Origin: Pseudomonadota bacterium
GTDB taxonomy: Bacteria; Pseudomonadota; Alphaproteobacteria; Acetobacterales; Acetobacteraceae
DNA: 49,284 nucleotides
Assembly: GCA_021808985.1 (NCBI GenBank)
Contig: JAKBAQ010000001.1
Location: 1-49,284, forward strand
Direction: 5' to 3'
Shown here: piece by piece, positions 24,271 through 32,777 of the stretch
How the letters are laid out: the number at the start of each line of letters is the position of its first letter
How positions within the stretch are numbered: the first letter of the stretch is position 1
Translations under genes and position numbers: made by a program
Notes under the pieces: generated by a model
The model's input: only the letters and a program-made list of their open reading frames with translations
Told to the model about the DNA's origin: nothing
Databases searched by the model: none

Positions 24271-25722
24271 CTAACCCAGCTGCTTCTTCACTTCCTCGTT
24301 CACCAGGGCGGGGTTTCCCTTGCCCTGCATGGCCTTCATCACCTGGCCCACGAAGAAGCCGAACAGTTTATCCTTCCCGGCCTTATACTCAGCCACCTTG
24401 TCCGGGTTGGCCGCCAGCACCTGCGCCACCGCCGCCTCAATTGCGCCGGTATCCGTCACCTGCCGCAGCCCCTTTTCCTCCACAATCGCGCCAGGCGGCT
24501 TGCCGCTCTCCACCATCTCCTCGAACACATCCTTGGCGATGCGCCCATTGATGGTCTTGTCCGCAATCAGGTCGATCAGCTCGCCCAGCGCCGCGCCCGA
24601 GACCGGCGGATTCTCGATCGACCTTCCCGTCCGGTTCATGGCGGCGAAGAAATCGCCTGAAATCCAGTTGGCGGCCAGCCGCGCATCACGCCCCTTGGCC
24701 ACGCTCTCATAAAAATCCGCCGTCGCCTGCTCGGCGACCAGCACGCCCGCATCATAAAACGGAATGCCATACTCCTCGCAGAAGCGCCGGCGCTTCTCAT
24801 CTGGCAGCTCCGGCAGCTCCGCCTTCAGCCCGGCCACGAACGCCTCCTCAAGCACCAGCGGCAGCAGGTCCGGCTCCGGAAAATACCTGTAATCATGCGC
24901 GTCTTCCTTGGAGCGCATGGAGCGCGTCTCACCGCGCGCGGGATCATACAGCCGGGTCTCCTGGCGCACCTCGCCGCCCGATTCCCAGACCTCGATCTGG
25001 CGCAGTGCCTCCGCCTCCACCGCATGCATCACGAAGCGCACGGAGTTGACATTCTTGATCTCGCAGCGCGTGCGGAACGCCTCGCCCGGCTTGCGCACCG
25101 AGACGTTGACATCCGCGCGCATGGAGCCTTCCTCCATATTGCCGTCGCACGTGCCGAGATAGCGCAGGATCTGCCGGATCTTGCGCAAATACGCGCCGGC
25201 CTCCTCGGGCGAGCGGATGTCCGGCTCGGAGACGATTTCCATCAGCGCCACGCCGGCGCGGTTGAGGTCGATCACCGATTTGGAAACATGCTGGTCATGC
25301 ATGGATTTACCCGCATCCTGCTCCAGATGCAGCCGGGTGATGCCGATATGCTTGATCGTGCCGTCCTGCAGCTCGATCTCGACATCGCCGGTGCCCACGA
25401 TCGGCTGCTCGAACTGGCTGATCTGATAGCCATTGGGCAGATCGGCATAAAAATAGTTCTTGCGGTCAAAGCGCGAGACGAGGTTGATCTGCGCCTTCAG
25501 CCCCAGCCCGGTGCGCACCGCCTGGGCCACGCATTCGCGGTTGATGACCGGCAGCATCCCGGGAAAGCCCGCATCCACGAAGCTGACATGCGCATTGGGC
25601 GCGCCGCCATAAGTGGCCGAGGCGCCGGAGAAGAGTTTTGACTCCGATATGACCTGCGCGTGGATTTCCAGCCCGCACACAATCTCCCAGGTCCCGGTTT
25701 TTCCTTCGAGGCTGTAAGCCAT
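24271..25722 (-). CDS. gatB: Aspartyl/glutamyl-tRNA amidotransferase subunit B
   Basis: GatB phosphorylates the side chain of misacylated Glu-tRNA(Gln) or Asp-tRNA(Asn) and directs ammonia from GatA to it. The 483-residue protein starts WEIVCGLEIHAQV near residue 12 and contains SKLFSGASATYG, DLPNGYQISQFEQPI, HLEQDAGKSMHD and DLNRAGVALMEIVSEPD. The C-terminal YqeY-like domain ends near KKQLG. It overlaps the gatA stop by one base (TAATG). With gatC and gatA it forms one operon; the cell probably makes Gln-tRNA and/or Asn-tRNA indirectly. Confidence 0.97.
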   Translation of the reverse strand: MAYSLEGKTGTWEIVCGLEIHAQVISESKLFSGASATYGGAPNAHVSFVDAGFPGMLPVINRECVAQAVRTGLGLKAQINLVSRFDRKNYFYADLPNGYQISQFEQPIVGTGDVEIELQDGTIKHIGITRLHLEQDAGKSMHDQHVSKSVIDLNRAGVALMEIVSEPDIRSPEEAGAYLRKIRQILRYLGTCDGNMEEGSMRADVNVSVRKPGEAFRTRCEIKNVNSVRFVMHAVEAEALRQIEVWESGGEVRQETRLYDPARGETRSMRSKEDAHDYRYFPEPDLLPLVLEEAFVAGLKAELPELPDEKRRRFCEEYGIPFYDAGVLVAEQATADFYESVAKGRDARLAANWISGDFFAAMNRTGRSIENPPVSGAALGELIDLIADKTINGRIAKDVFEEMVESGKPPGAIVEEKGLRQVTDTGAIEAAVAQVLAANPDKVAEYKAGKDKLFGFFVGQVMKAMQGKGNPALVNEEVKKQLG

Positions 25723-27197
25723 TATTCCGCCCTCACGCTTGGCATGGCGGTAAATCCGGCCGCGCGCTCCAGCGCCGCCGAAACCGCGAAGACCGTCTCT
25801 TCATCAAAATGCTTGCCGATCACCTGCAAGCCCAGCGGCAGCCCCTCGGCGTTCAGCCCGGCGGGAATGCTCATGGCCGGAACACCGGCGAGCGAGGCCG
25901 GCACGGTGAATACGTCGTTCAGATACATCGTCACCGGATCATCCATCTTCTCGCCCAGGCCAAACGCCGCCGAGGGCGCGGTGGGCGTGAGAATGGCGTC
26001 CACTTTCTCAAAGGCGTTGTTGAAGTCGCGCAGAATCAGGTTACGGACCTTCTGCGCCTTTAAATAATACGCGTCGTAATAGCCGTGCGAGAGCACATAC
26101 GTCCCGATCATGATCCGCCGCTTCACCTCCGGGCCAAACCCCGCGGCGCGGGTGCGCTCATACATGTCGATCAGGTCTTCCCCATCCACCCGCGCGCCAA
26201 AGCGCACGCCATCATAGCGCGCGAGGTTGGATGACGCCTCCGCCGGCGCGACGATATAATACACCGCCAGGCCGTATTTGGTGTGCGGCAGCGAGATGTC
26301 GACGATCTCGGCCCCCTGTTCGCGCAGCCAGGCCACGCCGCGCTCCCACAAGGCGGCAATTTCGGCGCTCATGCCATCCATGCGGTATTCCGCCGGAATG
26401 CCAATCCGCAACCCCTTCACCCCGCGCGCGATGGCGGCGCCAAAATCCGGCACCGCGCGCGCCGCGCTGGTGGAATCATGCGCATCGAAGCCCGACATCG
26501 CGCCGAGCAAAATGGCGCAATCCTCAACGCTGCGCGCCATCGGCCCCGCCTGGTCGAGCGAGGAGGCGAAGGCGACGATGCCATAGCGCGAGCAGCGGCC
26601 ATAGGTGGGTTTGATGCCCGCCAGCCCGGTGAAGGCGGCAGGCTGGCGGATGGAGCCGCCGGTATCCGTCCCCGTGGCGCCCATGGCGAGCCGCGCCGCC
26701 ACCGCCGCCGCCGACCCGCCCGAAGAGCCGCCCGGCACCAGCCTGGCCTCCGAGCCGTTGCGCTTCCACGGATTCTCCACCGGGCCATAGCCGGAGGTGA
26801 TGTTGGAGGAGCCCATGGCGAATTCATCCAGATTCGCCTTGCCAAGGCACACCGTCCCCGCCTCCAGCAGCTGGCGCGTCACCGTGCTCTCATAGGGCGG
26901 CACGAAAGGCTCCAGAATTTTGCTGGCCGCCGTGGTGCGCACCCCGGCGGTGCAGAACAGGTCTTTGATCGCCAGCGGAATGCCGGTGAGCGGCCCCGCG
27001 CTGCCGGCGGCTATGCGCGCATCCGCCGCCTTGGCCTGCGCCAAGGCCAGTTCCGGCGTCACGGTTATATACGCGTTCAGCCGCGGGTTCAGCGCCGCGA
27101 TGGCGGCGTTATGCGCGGCGGTCAGCTCCACGGCGGAGAATTTTTTTGCGCCCAGGGCCCGCGCGGCCTCGGCGATGGTCAGGTTCAGCAGGCTCAT
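25722..27197 (-). CDS. gatA: Aspartyl/glutamyl-tRNA amidotransferase subunit A
   Basis: GatA is the amidase-signature subunit that frees ammonia from glutamine. The catalytic triad is visible as K78 in GIPLAIKDLF, the cis-serine S158 in GGSSGGSAAA, and the nucleophile S182 in TDTGGSIRQPA. The length of 491 residues is normal. It is translated from a four-base overlap with gatC (ATGA) and overlaps gatB by one base. Confidence 0.97.
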   Translation of the reverse strand: MSLLNLTIAEAARALGAKKFSAVELTAAHNAAIAALNPRLNAYITVTPELALAQAKAADARIAAGSAGPLTGIPLAIKDLFCTAGVRTTAASKILEPFVPPYESTVTRQLLEAGTVCLGKANLDEFAMGSSNITSGYGPVENPWKRNGSEARLVPGGSSGGSAAAVAARLAMGATGTDTGGSIRQPAAFTGLAGIKPTYGRCSRYGIVAFASSLDQAGPMARSVEDCAILLGAMSGFDAHDSTSAARAVPDFGAAIARGVKGLRIGIPAEYRMDGMSAEIAALWERGVAWLREQGAEIVDISLPHTKYGLAVYYIVAPAEASSNLARYDGVRFGARVDGEDLIDMYERTRAAGFGPEVKRRIMIGTYVLSHGYYDAYYLKAQKVRNLILRDFNNAFEKVDAILTPTAPSAAFGLGEKMDDPVTMYLNDVFTVPASLAGVPAMSIPAGLNAEGLPLGLQVIGKHFDEETVFAVSAALERAAGFTAMPSVRAE

Positions 27198-27481
27198 TCC
27201 ACAACTTTCGGTACGGCGAAAAACGGCCCGACTCGGTCGGGCGCATTGGCCAGGATGTTTTCGGCTTGCTCGCCGTCGGTCACGGTGTCCTCGCGCAGGC
27301 GCATGGCCATCTGCGCCCCGCCCGAGAGCGGGGCCACGCCATCCACGTTCACCTCGTTCAACTGGTCCACATAGCCCAGAATTGCGTTCAATTCGGTTTG
27401 CAGCACGCCAACCTCGGCGTCATCGACGCGGATTCTGGCCAGTTTCGCAATCCGGCGTACCGTTGCGCTATCGAGCGACAT
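27194..27481 (-). CDS. gatC: Aspartyl/glutamyl-tRNA amidotransferase subunit C
   Basis: The small 95-residue subunit that stabilises the GatA-GatB complex. It begins MSLDSATVRRIAKLARI and has the family run ELNAILGYVDQLNEV, followed by the RLREDTVTDG and ANAPDRVGPFFAVPKVVE end motif. The ATG at 27481 gives the usual N-terminus; a longer in-frame start would run into divergent ruvX. It is the first gene of the gatCAB operon. The promoter must lie in the 46 bases shared with ruvX or overlap ruvX itself. Confidence 0.95.
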   Translation of the reverse strand: MSLDSATVRRIAKLARIRVDDAEVGVLQTELNAILGYVDQLNEVNVDGVAPLSGGAQMAMRLREDTVTDGEQAENILANAPDRVGPFFAVPKVVE

Positions 27482-27527
27482 CAATAATCCCTTGGGTTTA
27501 AACTCTGGCCGGACCATAACCGCGCGC

Positions 27528-27989
27528 ATGGCGCTCTTCAACCTCACCGACCTCACGGCTCATCTCCCCCCCGGCGCGCGGCTCATCGGGCTGGACCCCG
27601 GCGCCGCGCGCATCGGCGTGGCGCTCTCCGATGTCGGCCGCCAGATCGCCAGCCCCTACGCCACGCTGCGCCGGGCCAAGCTCAAGCAGAACGCGGCGGA
27701 AGTGGCGGCGATTGCGGTGCGCGAAGGGGCAGGGGGGCTCATCATCGGCCTGCCGCTGGACGATGAGCAGAAACTCGGCCCCCGCGCCCAGGCCGCGCGC
27801 GACTGGGCGCACGCCATGAGCGCGGCCACCGGCCTGCCCGCGGCCCTGGTGGATGAGAGTTTCACCACCGCTGACGCGCATGAGCGCATGATAGAGGCCG
27901 GCCTGAGCCGTGCGCGCCGCGGCGAGATCATCGACAAAGCCGCCGCCGCCGCCATACTGCAAGCGGCGCTGGACGCGATGCGGCGCTAA
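27528..27989 (+). CDS. ruvX: Putative pre-16S rRNA nuclease / Holliday junction resolvase YqgF
   Basis: A 153-residue RNase H-fold nuclease. LIGLDPGAARIGVALSD holds the first catalytic aspartate. IIGLPLDDE and DESFTTADAHERM supply the following acidic positions, and IDKAAAAAILQAALD closes the fold. The family trims the 5' end of 16S rRNA and was first proposed as a Holliday junction resolvase. The ATG at 27528 is chosen; the TTG at 27492 lies on the ribosome-binding region of divergent gatC and is less likely. The gene ends 13 bases from the convergent LLM gene. Confidence 0.92.
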   Translation: MALFNLTDLTAHLPPGARLIGLDPGAARIGVALSDVGRQIASPYATLRRAKLKQNAAEVAAIAVREGAGGLIIGLPLDDEQKLGPRAQAARDWAHAMSAATGLPAALVDESFTTADAHERMIEAGLSRARRGEIIDKAAAAAILQAALDAMRR

Positions 27990-28002
27990 CCCCGCGCCCC
28001 GC

Positions 28003-29004
28003 TCAGCCCATCATCTCGCGCGCCAGCAACTCATAGGAGCGCTGCCGCGCCGCCGGATCATACGCGGTGGTGGTTATCACCAATTCCGCGATTCCGGTCT
28101 CGGCCGCCAGCGCGCGCAGCCGCGCCGCCACATCCGGCGCCGTGCCGGTAAAGGCCCGCTCCTTGCGCCGTGCCGCCCTGGCGCGCTGCTCCTCGGTAAA
28201 GGGAAACGCCGCCGCCTCCTCCGGCGAGAGCTGGGCGGTGAACCTGCCCTGGTCGCGCAGCACGCTGAACACCGCGCGCGACTGGTAGAAATAATCCGCA
28301 GTCTCCTGCGTATCGGCGGCGAAGGCCCACACCGTTATGGCCGCGTGCGGCGCGGTCAGCAGCTCGGAGGGTTTGAAGTTTTCCCGGTAGATATCCAGCG
28401 CCTCCTGCGCCCCCTGTCCCTCCGAGAAGAAATAGGCGAAGCAATATGGCAGGCCGAAATGCGCCGCCAGCTGCGCGCCGTAGTTGGAGCTGCCCAGAAT
28501 CCACAGCTCCGGGGCGTAGGGGCCGGAGGGTTCGGCGCGCACGGTGCGAAAGGGGTGGGACTCGGGCAGCGGCCCGCCGGAGGCCCAGGCATATAAATCC
28601 CGCACCTGCGCGGGAAAATTCTCCGCCATGCCGCCCGCGCTGGGATTCAGCGCCATGGCCGTGCGCCCATCGGTGCCCGGCGCGCGGCCCACCCCCATGT
28701 CGATCCGCCCCGGCGCGATGGCCTCCAGCACCCGGAACTGCTCAGCCACCTTGAAGGCCGAATAATGCGGCAGCATGATGCCAGCGCTGCCCACCCTTAT
28801 GCGCGCCGTGGTGGCGGCGATGGCGGCCATGAGTATCTCCGGCGCGCTGCCCGCCACCGCCTCGGAGCCATGGTGCTCGGAGAGCCAGTAGCGATGATAC
28901 CCATAAGCCTCGCAGGCCCTGGCCAGCTCCAGGGATTCCCGAATCGTCGCATCCGGCGAAACACCACTGCGGTTGGGTGACTGGTCAAGCACCGAGAGCC
29001 TCAT
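28003..29004 (-). CDS. LLM-class flavin-dependent oxidoreductase
   Basis: A 333-residue luciferase-like TIM-barrel flavoprotein. It starts MRLSVLDQSP and shows AYGYHRYWLSEHHG, a common pattern of the MsnO8/YhbW branch. VGSAGIMLPHYSAFKVAEQFRVLE and GRIDMGVGRAPG follow. Such enzymes use reduced FMN from a separate reductase. It is translated from a four-base overlap with the lipB stop (ATGA), an association seen in other alphaproteobacteria without a known functional link. Substrate unknown. Confidence 0.9.
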   Translation of the reverse strand: MRLSVLDQSPNRSGVSPDATIRESLELARACEAYGYHRYWLSEHHGSEAVAGSAPEILMAAIAATTARIRVGSAGIMLPHYSAFKVAEQFRVLEAIAPGRIDMGVGRAPGTDGRTAMALNPSAGGMAENFPAQVRDLYAWASGGPLPESHPFRTVRAEPSGPYAPELWILGSSNYGAQLAAHFGLPYCFAYFFSEGQGAQEALDIYRENFKPSELLTAPHAAITVWAFAADTQETADYFYQSRAVFSVLRDQGRFTAQLSPEEAAAFPFTEEQRARAARRKERAFTGTAPDVAARLRALAAETGIAELVITTTAYDPAARQRSYELLAREMMG

Positions 29005-29651
29005 GCGCCGAACACCTTGCCGAAATTCCTGATCAGCGCCGCATCCACCTCGGCCATCCCCGCATCCACCCCCAGCGCCGCCAGGCTGGTCACCCCAAAT
29101 TCGCTGATCCCGCAGGGGATAATGCCGGAAAAATGCGACAAATCCGGATTCACGTTCAGCGCCAGCCCGTGCCAGCTCACCCAGCGGCTCACCCGTACGC
29201 CGATGGCGCCAATTTTCTCCTCCCGCCCGCCATTCACCACCCAGATTCCCACGCGCCCCTTGCGCGTCTCACCCGTTATGCCGAAATCCCGCAGCGTCTC
29301 GATCACCCAGCGCTCCAGCCCCGCCACATAGCAGCGTATATCCCGCGCCGGGATGCTCCCATGCGGCTCGTTCAGGTCCAGCATGGCATAAATCACCCGC
29401 TGGCCGGGGCCATGATAGGTCCACTGCCCGCCGCGCCCGGCGCTGTAGGTGGGGAATCGGGCCGGGTCCTTCAGGCCGGACTCGGCGGCCGACGTGCCCG
29501 CCGTATAGAGCGGCGGATGCTCCACGAACCATAAAAGCTCGCCCTGCGTGCCCTCGCGGATGGCGCCAATCCGCTCGCGCATCAGAGAAATGGCCGTTTC
29601 ATAGGGGGTGAGGCCAGATTCCACCCGTACAGTTGCCGTCAATTTATCCAT
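29001..29651 (-). CDS. lipB: Lipoyl(octanoyl) transferase
   Basis: LipB moves octanoate from acyl carrier protein to lipoyl domains of 2-oxoacid dehydrogenases and the glycine cleavage system. The 216-residue protein has AGRGGQWTYHGPGQRVIY (71-88, with H80), the catalytic lysine K146 in EEKIGAIG, and the catalytic cysteine C180 in IIPCGI. These match the cysteine/lysine acyltransferase mechanism. The ATG at 29651 lies 49 bases from the 5' end of the oppositely oriented tRNA-Leu gene. Confidence 0.97.
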   Translation of the reverse strand: MDKLTATVRVESGLTPYETAISLMRERIGAIREGTQGELLWFVEHPPLYTAGTSAAESGLKDPARFPTYSAGRGGQWTYHGPGQRVIYAMLDLNEPHGSIPARDIRCYVAGLERWVIETLRDFGITGETRKGRVGIWVVNGGREEKIGAIGVRVSRWVSWHGLALNVNPDLSHFSGIIPCGISEFGVTSLAALGVDAGMAEVDAALIRNFGKVFGA

Positions 29652-29700
29652 GGTCTATAGGCTCCGGGCGCCAGGCGAGAGCCGGGCGGTTTCGTGCGAT

Positions 29701-29786
29701 GCGGTCGTGGCGAAATGGTAGACGCGCAAGCTTGAGGTGCTTGTGGGGGAAACCCCTTGGAAGTTCGAGTCTTCTCGACCGCACCA
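29701..29786 (+). tRNA. tRNA-Leu (anticodon GAG)
   Basis: The acceptor stem GCGGTCG at 29701-29707 pairs with CGACCGC at 29776-29782, and ACCA is encoded at 29783-29786. The anticodon arm is CAAGC-TTGAGGT-GCTTG, so the anticodon is GAG, reading CTC and CTT leucine codons. A long variable arm (TGGGGG / CCCC) marks a class II tRNA, as expected for leucine. The T arm is GGAAG-TTCGAGT-CTTCT. I see no integrase or attachment-site duplication downstream. Confidence 0.97.
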
Positions 29787-29888
29787 TCTTTCTTCTCAAC
29801 CCCCGAACGGTTATGGCAGACCCGCTGTCTGACACATTCGGCTGGCGCCTGAAACTGGGTATGCAGGCCAACTTGATTGGAGAAAGTC

Positions 29889-32165
29889 ATGGATGATGAT
29901 TTACGCAAGGCCGCGCTAGAATACCACCGCTCTCCGCGCCCCGGAAAACTGGCGATCACGGCGACCAAGCGCATGGAAACCTCGCGTGACCTTTCGCTGG
30001 CCTATTCTCCAGGCGTGGCCGCGGCGTGCGACGCCATCGTCGCCGACCCCGACACCTCGTTTGACCTCACCTCCCGCGCTAACCTCGTCGGCGTCATCAC
30101 CAACGGCACGGCGGTGCTGGGCCTGGGCAACATCGGCGCCCTGGCCGGCAAGCCGGTAATGGAGGGCAAGGCCGTCCTGTTCAAGAAATTCGCCGGCATC
30201 GATTCGTTCGACATCGAGGTGAACGAGCAGAACCCGGACAAGTTCATCGAAATCGTGGCCTCCCTAGAGCCGAGCTTCGGCGGCATCAATCTCGAGGACA
30301 TCAAGGCCCCGGAATGCTTCCATATTGAGCAAACCCTGCGCGCGCGCATGCAGATCCCCGTCTTCCACGACGATCAGCACGGCACCGCCATCATCGTCGG
30401 CGCGGCGGTGCTCAACGCCATCACGCTGCAAGGCAAAAACATCGCCGAGGTGAAAATCGTCACCTCCGGCGCTGGCGCCGCGGCGCTCTCCTGCGTCAAC
30501 ATCCTGCTCTCCCTCGGCGCCAGGCCGCAAAACATCACGATGACCGACAAGGAAGGCGTGATCTATATCGGCCGCCCGAATCTCGACCCCACGCTCGAAC
30601 ACGTCGCCCGCCAGACCGACGCGCGCGTGCTGCACGAGGTCCTGGCCGGGGCGGATATTTTTCTCGGCCTCTCCGCGCCGCGCGTGCTGCGGCAGGAATG
30701 GCTGAGCCTGCTGGCCCCCAACCCGCTCATCCTGGCCCTGGCCAACCCCGAGCCCGAGATCCTGCCCGAACTGGTGATGGAAGCGCGCCCCGACGCGATC
30801 ATGGCGACGGGGCGCTCGGATTTTCCCAACCAGGTCAACAACGTGCTCTGCTTCCCCTTCATCTTCCGCGGCGCGCTGGATGTGCGGGCGACCGCCATCA
30901 CCGAGAGCATGAAGCTGGCGGCGGTCGAGGCCATCGCCGAGCTGGCGCGGGTGGAAGCCTCCGAGACCGTGGCGGCCGCCTATGGCGGCGCCGCGCCAAC
31001 CTTCGGCCCCGAATACATCATCCCCAAACCGTTTGACCCGCGGCTGATCCTGCACATCGCCCCGGCCGTCGCCCGCGCGGCGATGGAAGCCGGCGTCGCG
31101 CGCAAGCCCATCGAGGATTTTGACGCCTACCAGCACGAGCTGGAGCGTTTCGTCTTCCGCTCCGGCCAGCTCCTGCGCCCGGTCATCGAGGTCGCCCGCA
31201 AGGCGCACCCGCGCATCGTCTATGCCGAGGGCGAGGACGAGCGCACCCTGCGCGCGGTGCAAAGCGTGCTGGACGACCGCCTGGCCCAGCCCGTCCTGGT
31301 CGGCCGCACCCCGGTCATCACCGCCAAAATCGCCAGCCTCGGCCTGCGCATGCGCCCCGGCCAGGATGTCCGCATCGTCGATTTTGACCAGGACAAGCCC
31401 CTCTTCACGAAAGTCCTGGCTGACTATCAAAAACGCGTCGGCCGGCGCGGCGTGCCGCCGGAATGGGCGGCGCGGCACCTGCGCAAGCGCCCCACCGTCG
31501 CCGCCGGCATGCTGCTGGCCCTGGGCGAGGCCGAGGCCGCCATCTGCGGCGCCACGGGCGACTGGTGGCGCCAGTTCCAGTACGCCCTGCCGATCATCCC
31601 GCGCTGCGCCGGCGCCACCCGCGTCTACGCGATGACGGCGCTGATCGTGCAAGCCGGCGTGCTCTTCTTCTGCGACACGCACGTCAACGCCGACCCCACG
31701 GCCGAAGAGCTGGCGGAGATGACCCATCTCGCCGCCCAGGTGGTGCATCGCTTTGGCATCACGCCAAAGGTGGCGCTGCTCTCGCACTCCAATTTCGGCG
31801 CCTCCAACTCGCCCTCCGCGCGCAAGATGCGCGCCGCCCTGGCGCTCATCCGCGCGCAGGACCCCGATCTCGAAATTGACGGCGAAATGCATGGCGACGC
31901 CGCTCTGGTCGAACAAATCCGCGCCCAGGCGCTGCCCGATTCAACCCTGAGCGGCGCCGCCAACCTGGTCATCTTCCCGAATATTGACGCCGCCAACATC
32001 TCCTTCAACCTCATCAAGGCCATCGCCGAGGGCGTCACCGTCGGCCCCATGCTGCTCGGCCTCAACAAGCCCCTCCACATCGCCGTGCCAAGCGCAACCG
32101 CGCGCGGCATCGCCAACCTCTCCGCCGTCGCCGCGATGGAAGCGGCCCTCATCGAGAAAAAATAG
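29889..32165 (+). CDS. maeB: NADP-dependent malic enzyme with phosphotransacetylase-like domain
   Basis: A 758-residue bifunctional-looking protein. The N-terminal malic enzyme part (about 1-420) has AYSPGVAAACDAI, NGTAVLGLGNIGALAGKPVMEGK, FAGIDSFDIEV, FHDDQHGTAIIVGAA and the Rossmann motif SGAGAAALSC. It decarboxylates malate to pyruvate. The C-terminal part (about 430-758) resembles phosphotransacetylase (YAEGEDERTLRAV, then HLAAQVVHRFGITPKVALLSHSNFGA) and in MaeB serves regulation by acetyl-CoA rather than clear catalysis. GGAG six bases before the ATG at 29889 supports this start over the TTG at 29877. It lies 100 bases behind tRNA-Leu. Confidence 0.96.
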   Translation: MDDDLRKAALEYHRSPRPGKLAITATKRMETSRDLSLAYSPGVAAACDAIVADPDTSFDLTSRANLVGVITNGTAVLGLGNIGALAGKPVMEGKAVLFKKFAGIDSFDIEVNEQNPDKFIEIVASLEPSFGGINLEDIKAPECFHIEQTLRARMQIPVFHDDQHGTAIIVGAAVLNAITLQGKNIAEVKIVTSGAGAAALSCVNILLSLGARPQNITMTDKEGVIYIGRPNLDPTLEHVARQTDARVLHEVLAGADIFLGLSAPRVLRQEWLSLLAPNPLILALANPEPEILPELVMEARPDAIMATGRSDFPNQVNNVLCFPFIFRGALDVRATAITESMKLAAVEAIAELARVEASETVAAAYGGAAPTFGPEYIIPKPFDPRLILHIAPAVARAAMEAGVARKPIEDFDAYQHELERFVFRSGQLLRPVIEVARKAHPRIVYAEGEDERTLRAVQSVLDDRLAQPVLVGRTPVITAKIASLGLRMRPGQDVRIVDFDQDKPLFTKVLADYQKRVGRRGVPPEWAARHLRKRPTVAAGMLLALGEAEAAICGATGDWWRQFQYALPIIPRCAGATRVYAMTALIVQAGVLFFCDTHVNADPTAEELAEMTHLAAQVVHRFGITPKVALLSHSNFGASNSPSARKMRAALALIRAQDPDLEIDGEMHGDAALVEQIRAQALPDSTLSGAANLVIFPNIDAANISFNLIKAIAEGVTVGPMLLGLNKPLHIAVPSATARGIANLSAVAAMEAALIEKK

Positions 32166-32190
32166 CCCACACCTGCATGTCTTCAAAGGC

Positions 32191-32211
32191 GGGCGGATAT
32201 TCCGTCCGCCC
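32191..32211 (+). terminator. Hairpin after maeB
   Basis: GGGCGGA and TCCGCCC form a seven-base perfect stem with a seven-base loop, 25 bases after the maeB stop. No T run follows, so this is a weak or Rho-aided terminator at best. It marks the boundary between maeB and the polysaccharide locus. Confidence 0.45.
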
Positions 32212-32324
32212 ACCCCTCAATTCTTAACCACGCATGGCCAATGGCGGTTTCCCACCGTCGCATTAGCCGTTGATTAATATCTTCCCGTTAAACCCTGCGC
32301 ATATCAACCATTGGAGATTTGCGC

Positions 32325-32777
32325 ATGGAAGCCGATGCCAAGGATCGTTTCGCCATCGTGGAGCAACTCGGCCGCGATGCCGCCCTGGCTGAGCGCGGCA
32401 TCGCCGCCCCGGCGGAGCCGCTGGCCCCGGCATCAGCCCGGCAGCACACCCGCCCCTGGGGATTTTATGAAAGCCTGAGCAATGGCGGCCGCTTCCAGGT
32501 GAAGCGCATCGTCGTCATGCCCGGCCAGCAATTATCGTTGCAGAAGCATTTTCACCGTTCCGAGCATTGGGTGGTGGTGGAAGGCACCGCCGCCGTCACC
32601 CGCGATGGCCTCAGCCTCATGCTGGGCGAGAATGAGTGCATCTATCTGCCCGCCGGCTGCGTCCACCGCCTGGAAAATCCCGGCCGCATCCCCCTCACGA
32701 TCATCGAGGTGCAAACCGGCGCCTATCTCGGTGAGGACGACATCGTGCGCCTGGAGGATAATTATGGCCGAGCTTAA
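32325..32777 (+). CDS. Stand-alone type II phosphomannose isomerase cupin domain
   Basis: A 150-residue cupin that matches the C-terminal isomerase domain of ManC/AlgA/CpsB. RPWGFYESL (43-51), RFQVKRIVVMPGQQLSLQ (56-73), the metal histidines H75, H77 and H81 in HFHRSEHWVVVEG, and H114 in PAGCVHRLENPG are all in place. The usual partner GDP-mannose pyrophosphorylase domain is absent. It may interconvert fructose-6-phosphate and mannose-6-phosphate for the following glycan locus, or isomerise another sugar. GGAG eight bases before the ATG supports the start. The next gene starts 14 bases before its stop. Confidence 0.85.
   Translation: MEADAKDRFAIVEQLGRDAALAERGIAAPAEPLAPASARQHTRPWGFYESLSNGGRFQVKRIVVMPGQQLSLQKHFHRSEHWVVVEGTAAVTRDGLSLMLGENECIYLPAGCVHRLENPGRIPLTIIEVQTGAYLGEDDIVRLEDNYGRA

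Noticed and set aside
29701..29786. tRNA-Leu as an integration site
   Set aside because: No integrase gene and no duplicated tRNA 3' end were seen downstream; maeB follows directly.
30264..31916. A 550-codon minus-strand frame inside maeB
   Set aside because: Composition is typical of antisense reading in high-GC DNA; the plus strand encodes a complete, motif-rich malic enzyme.
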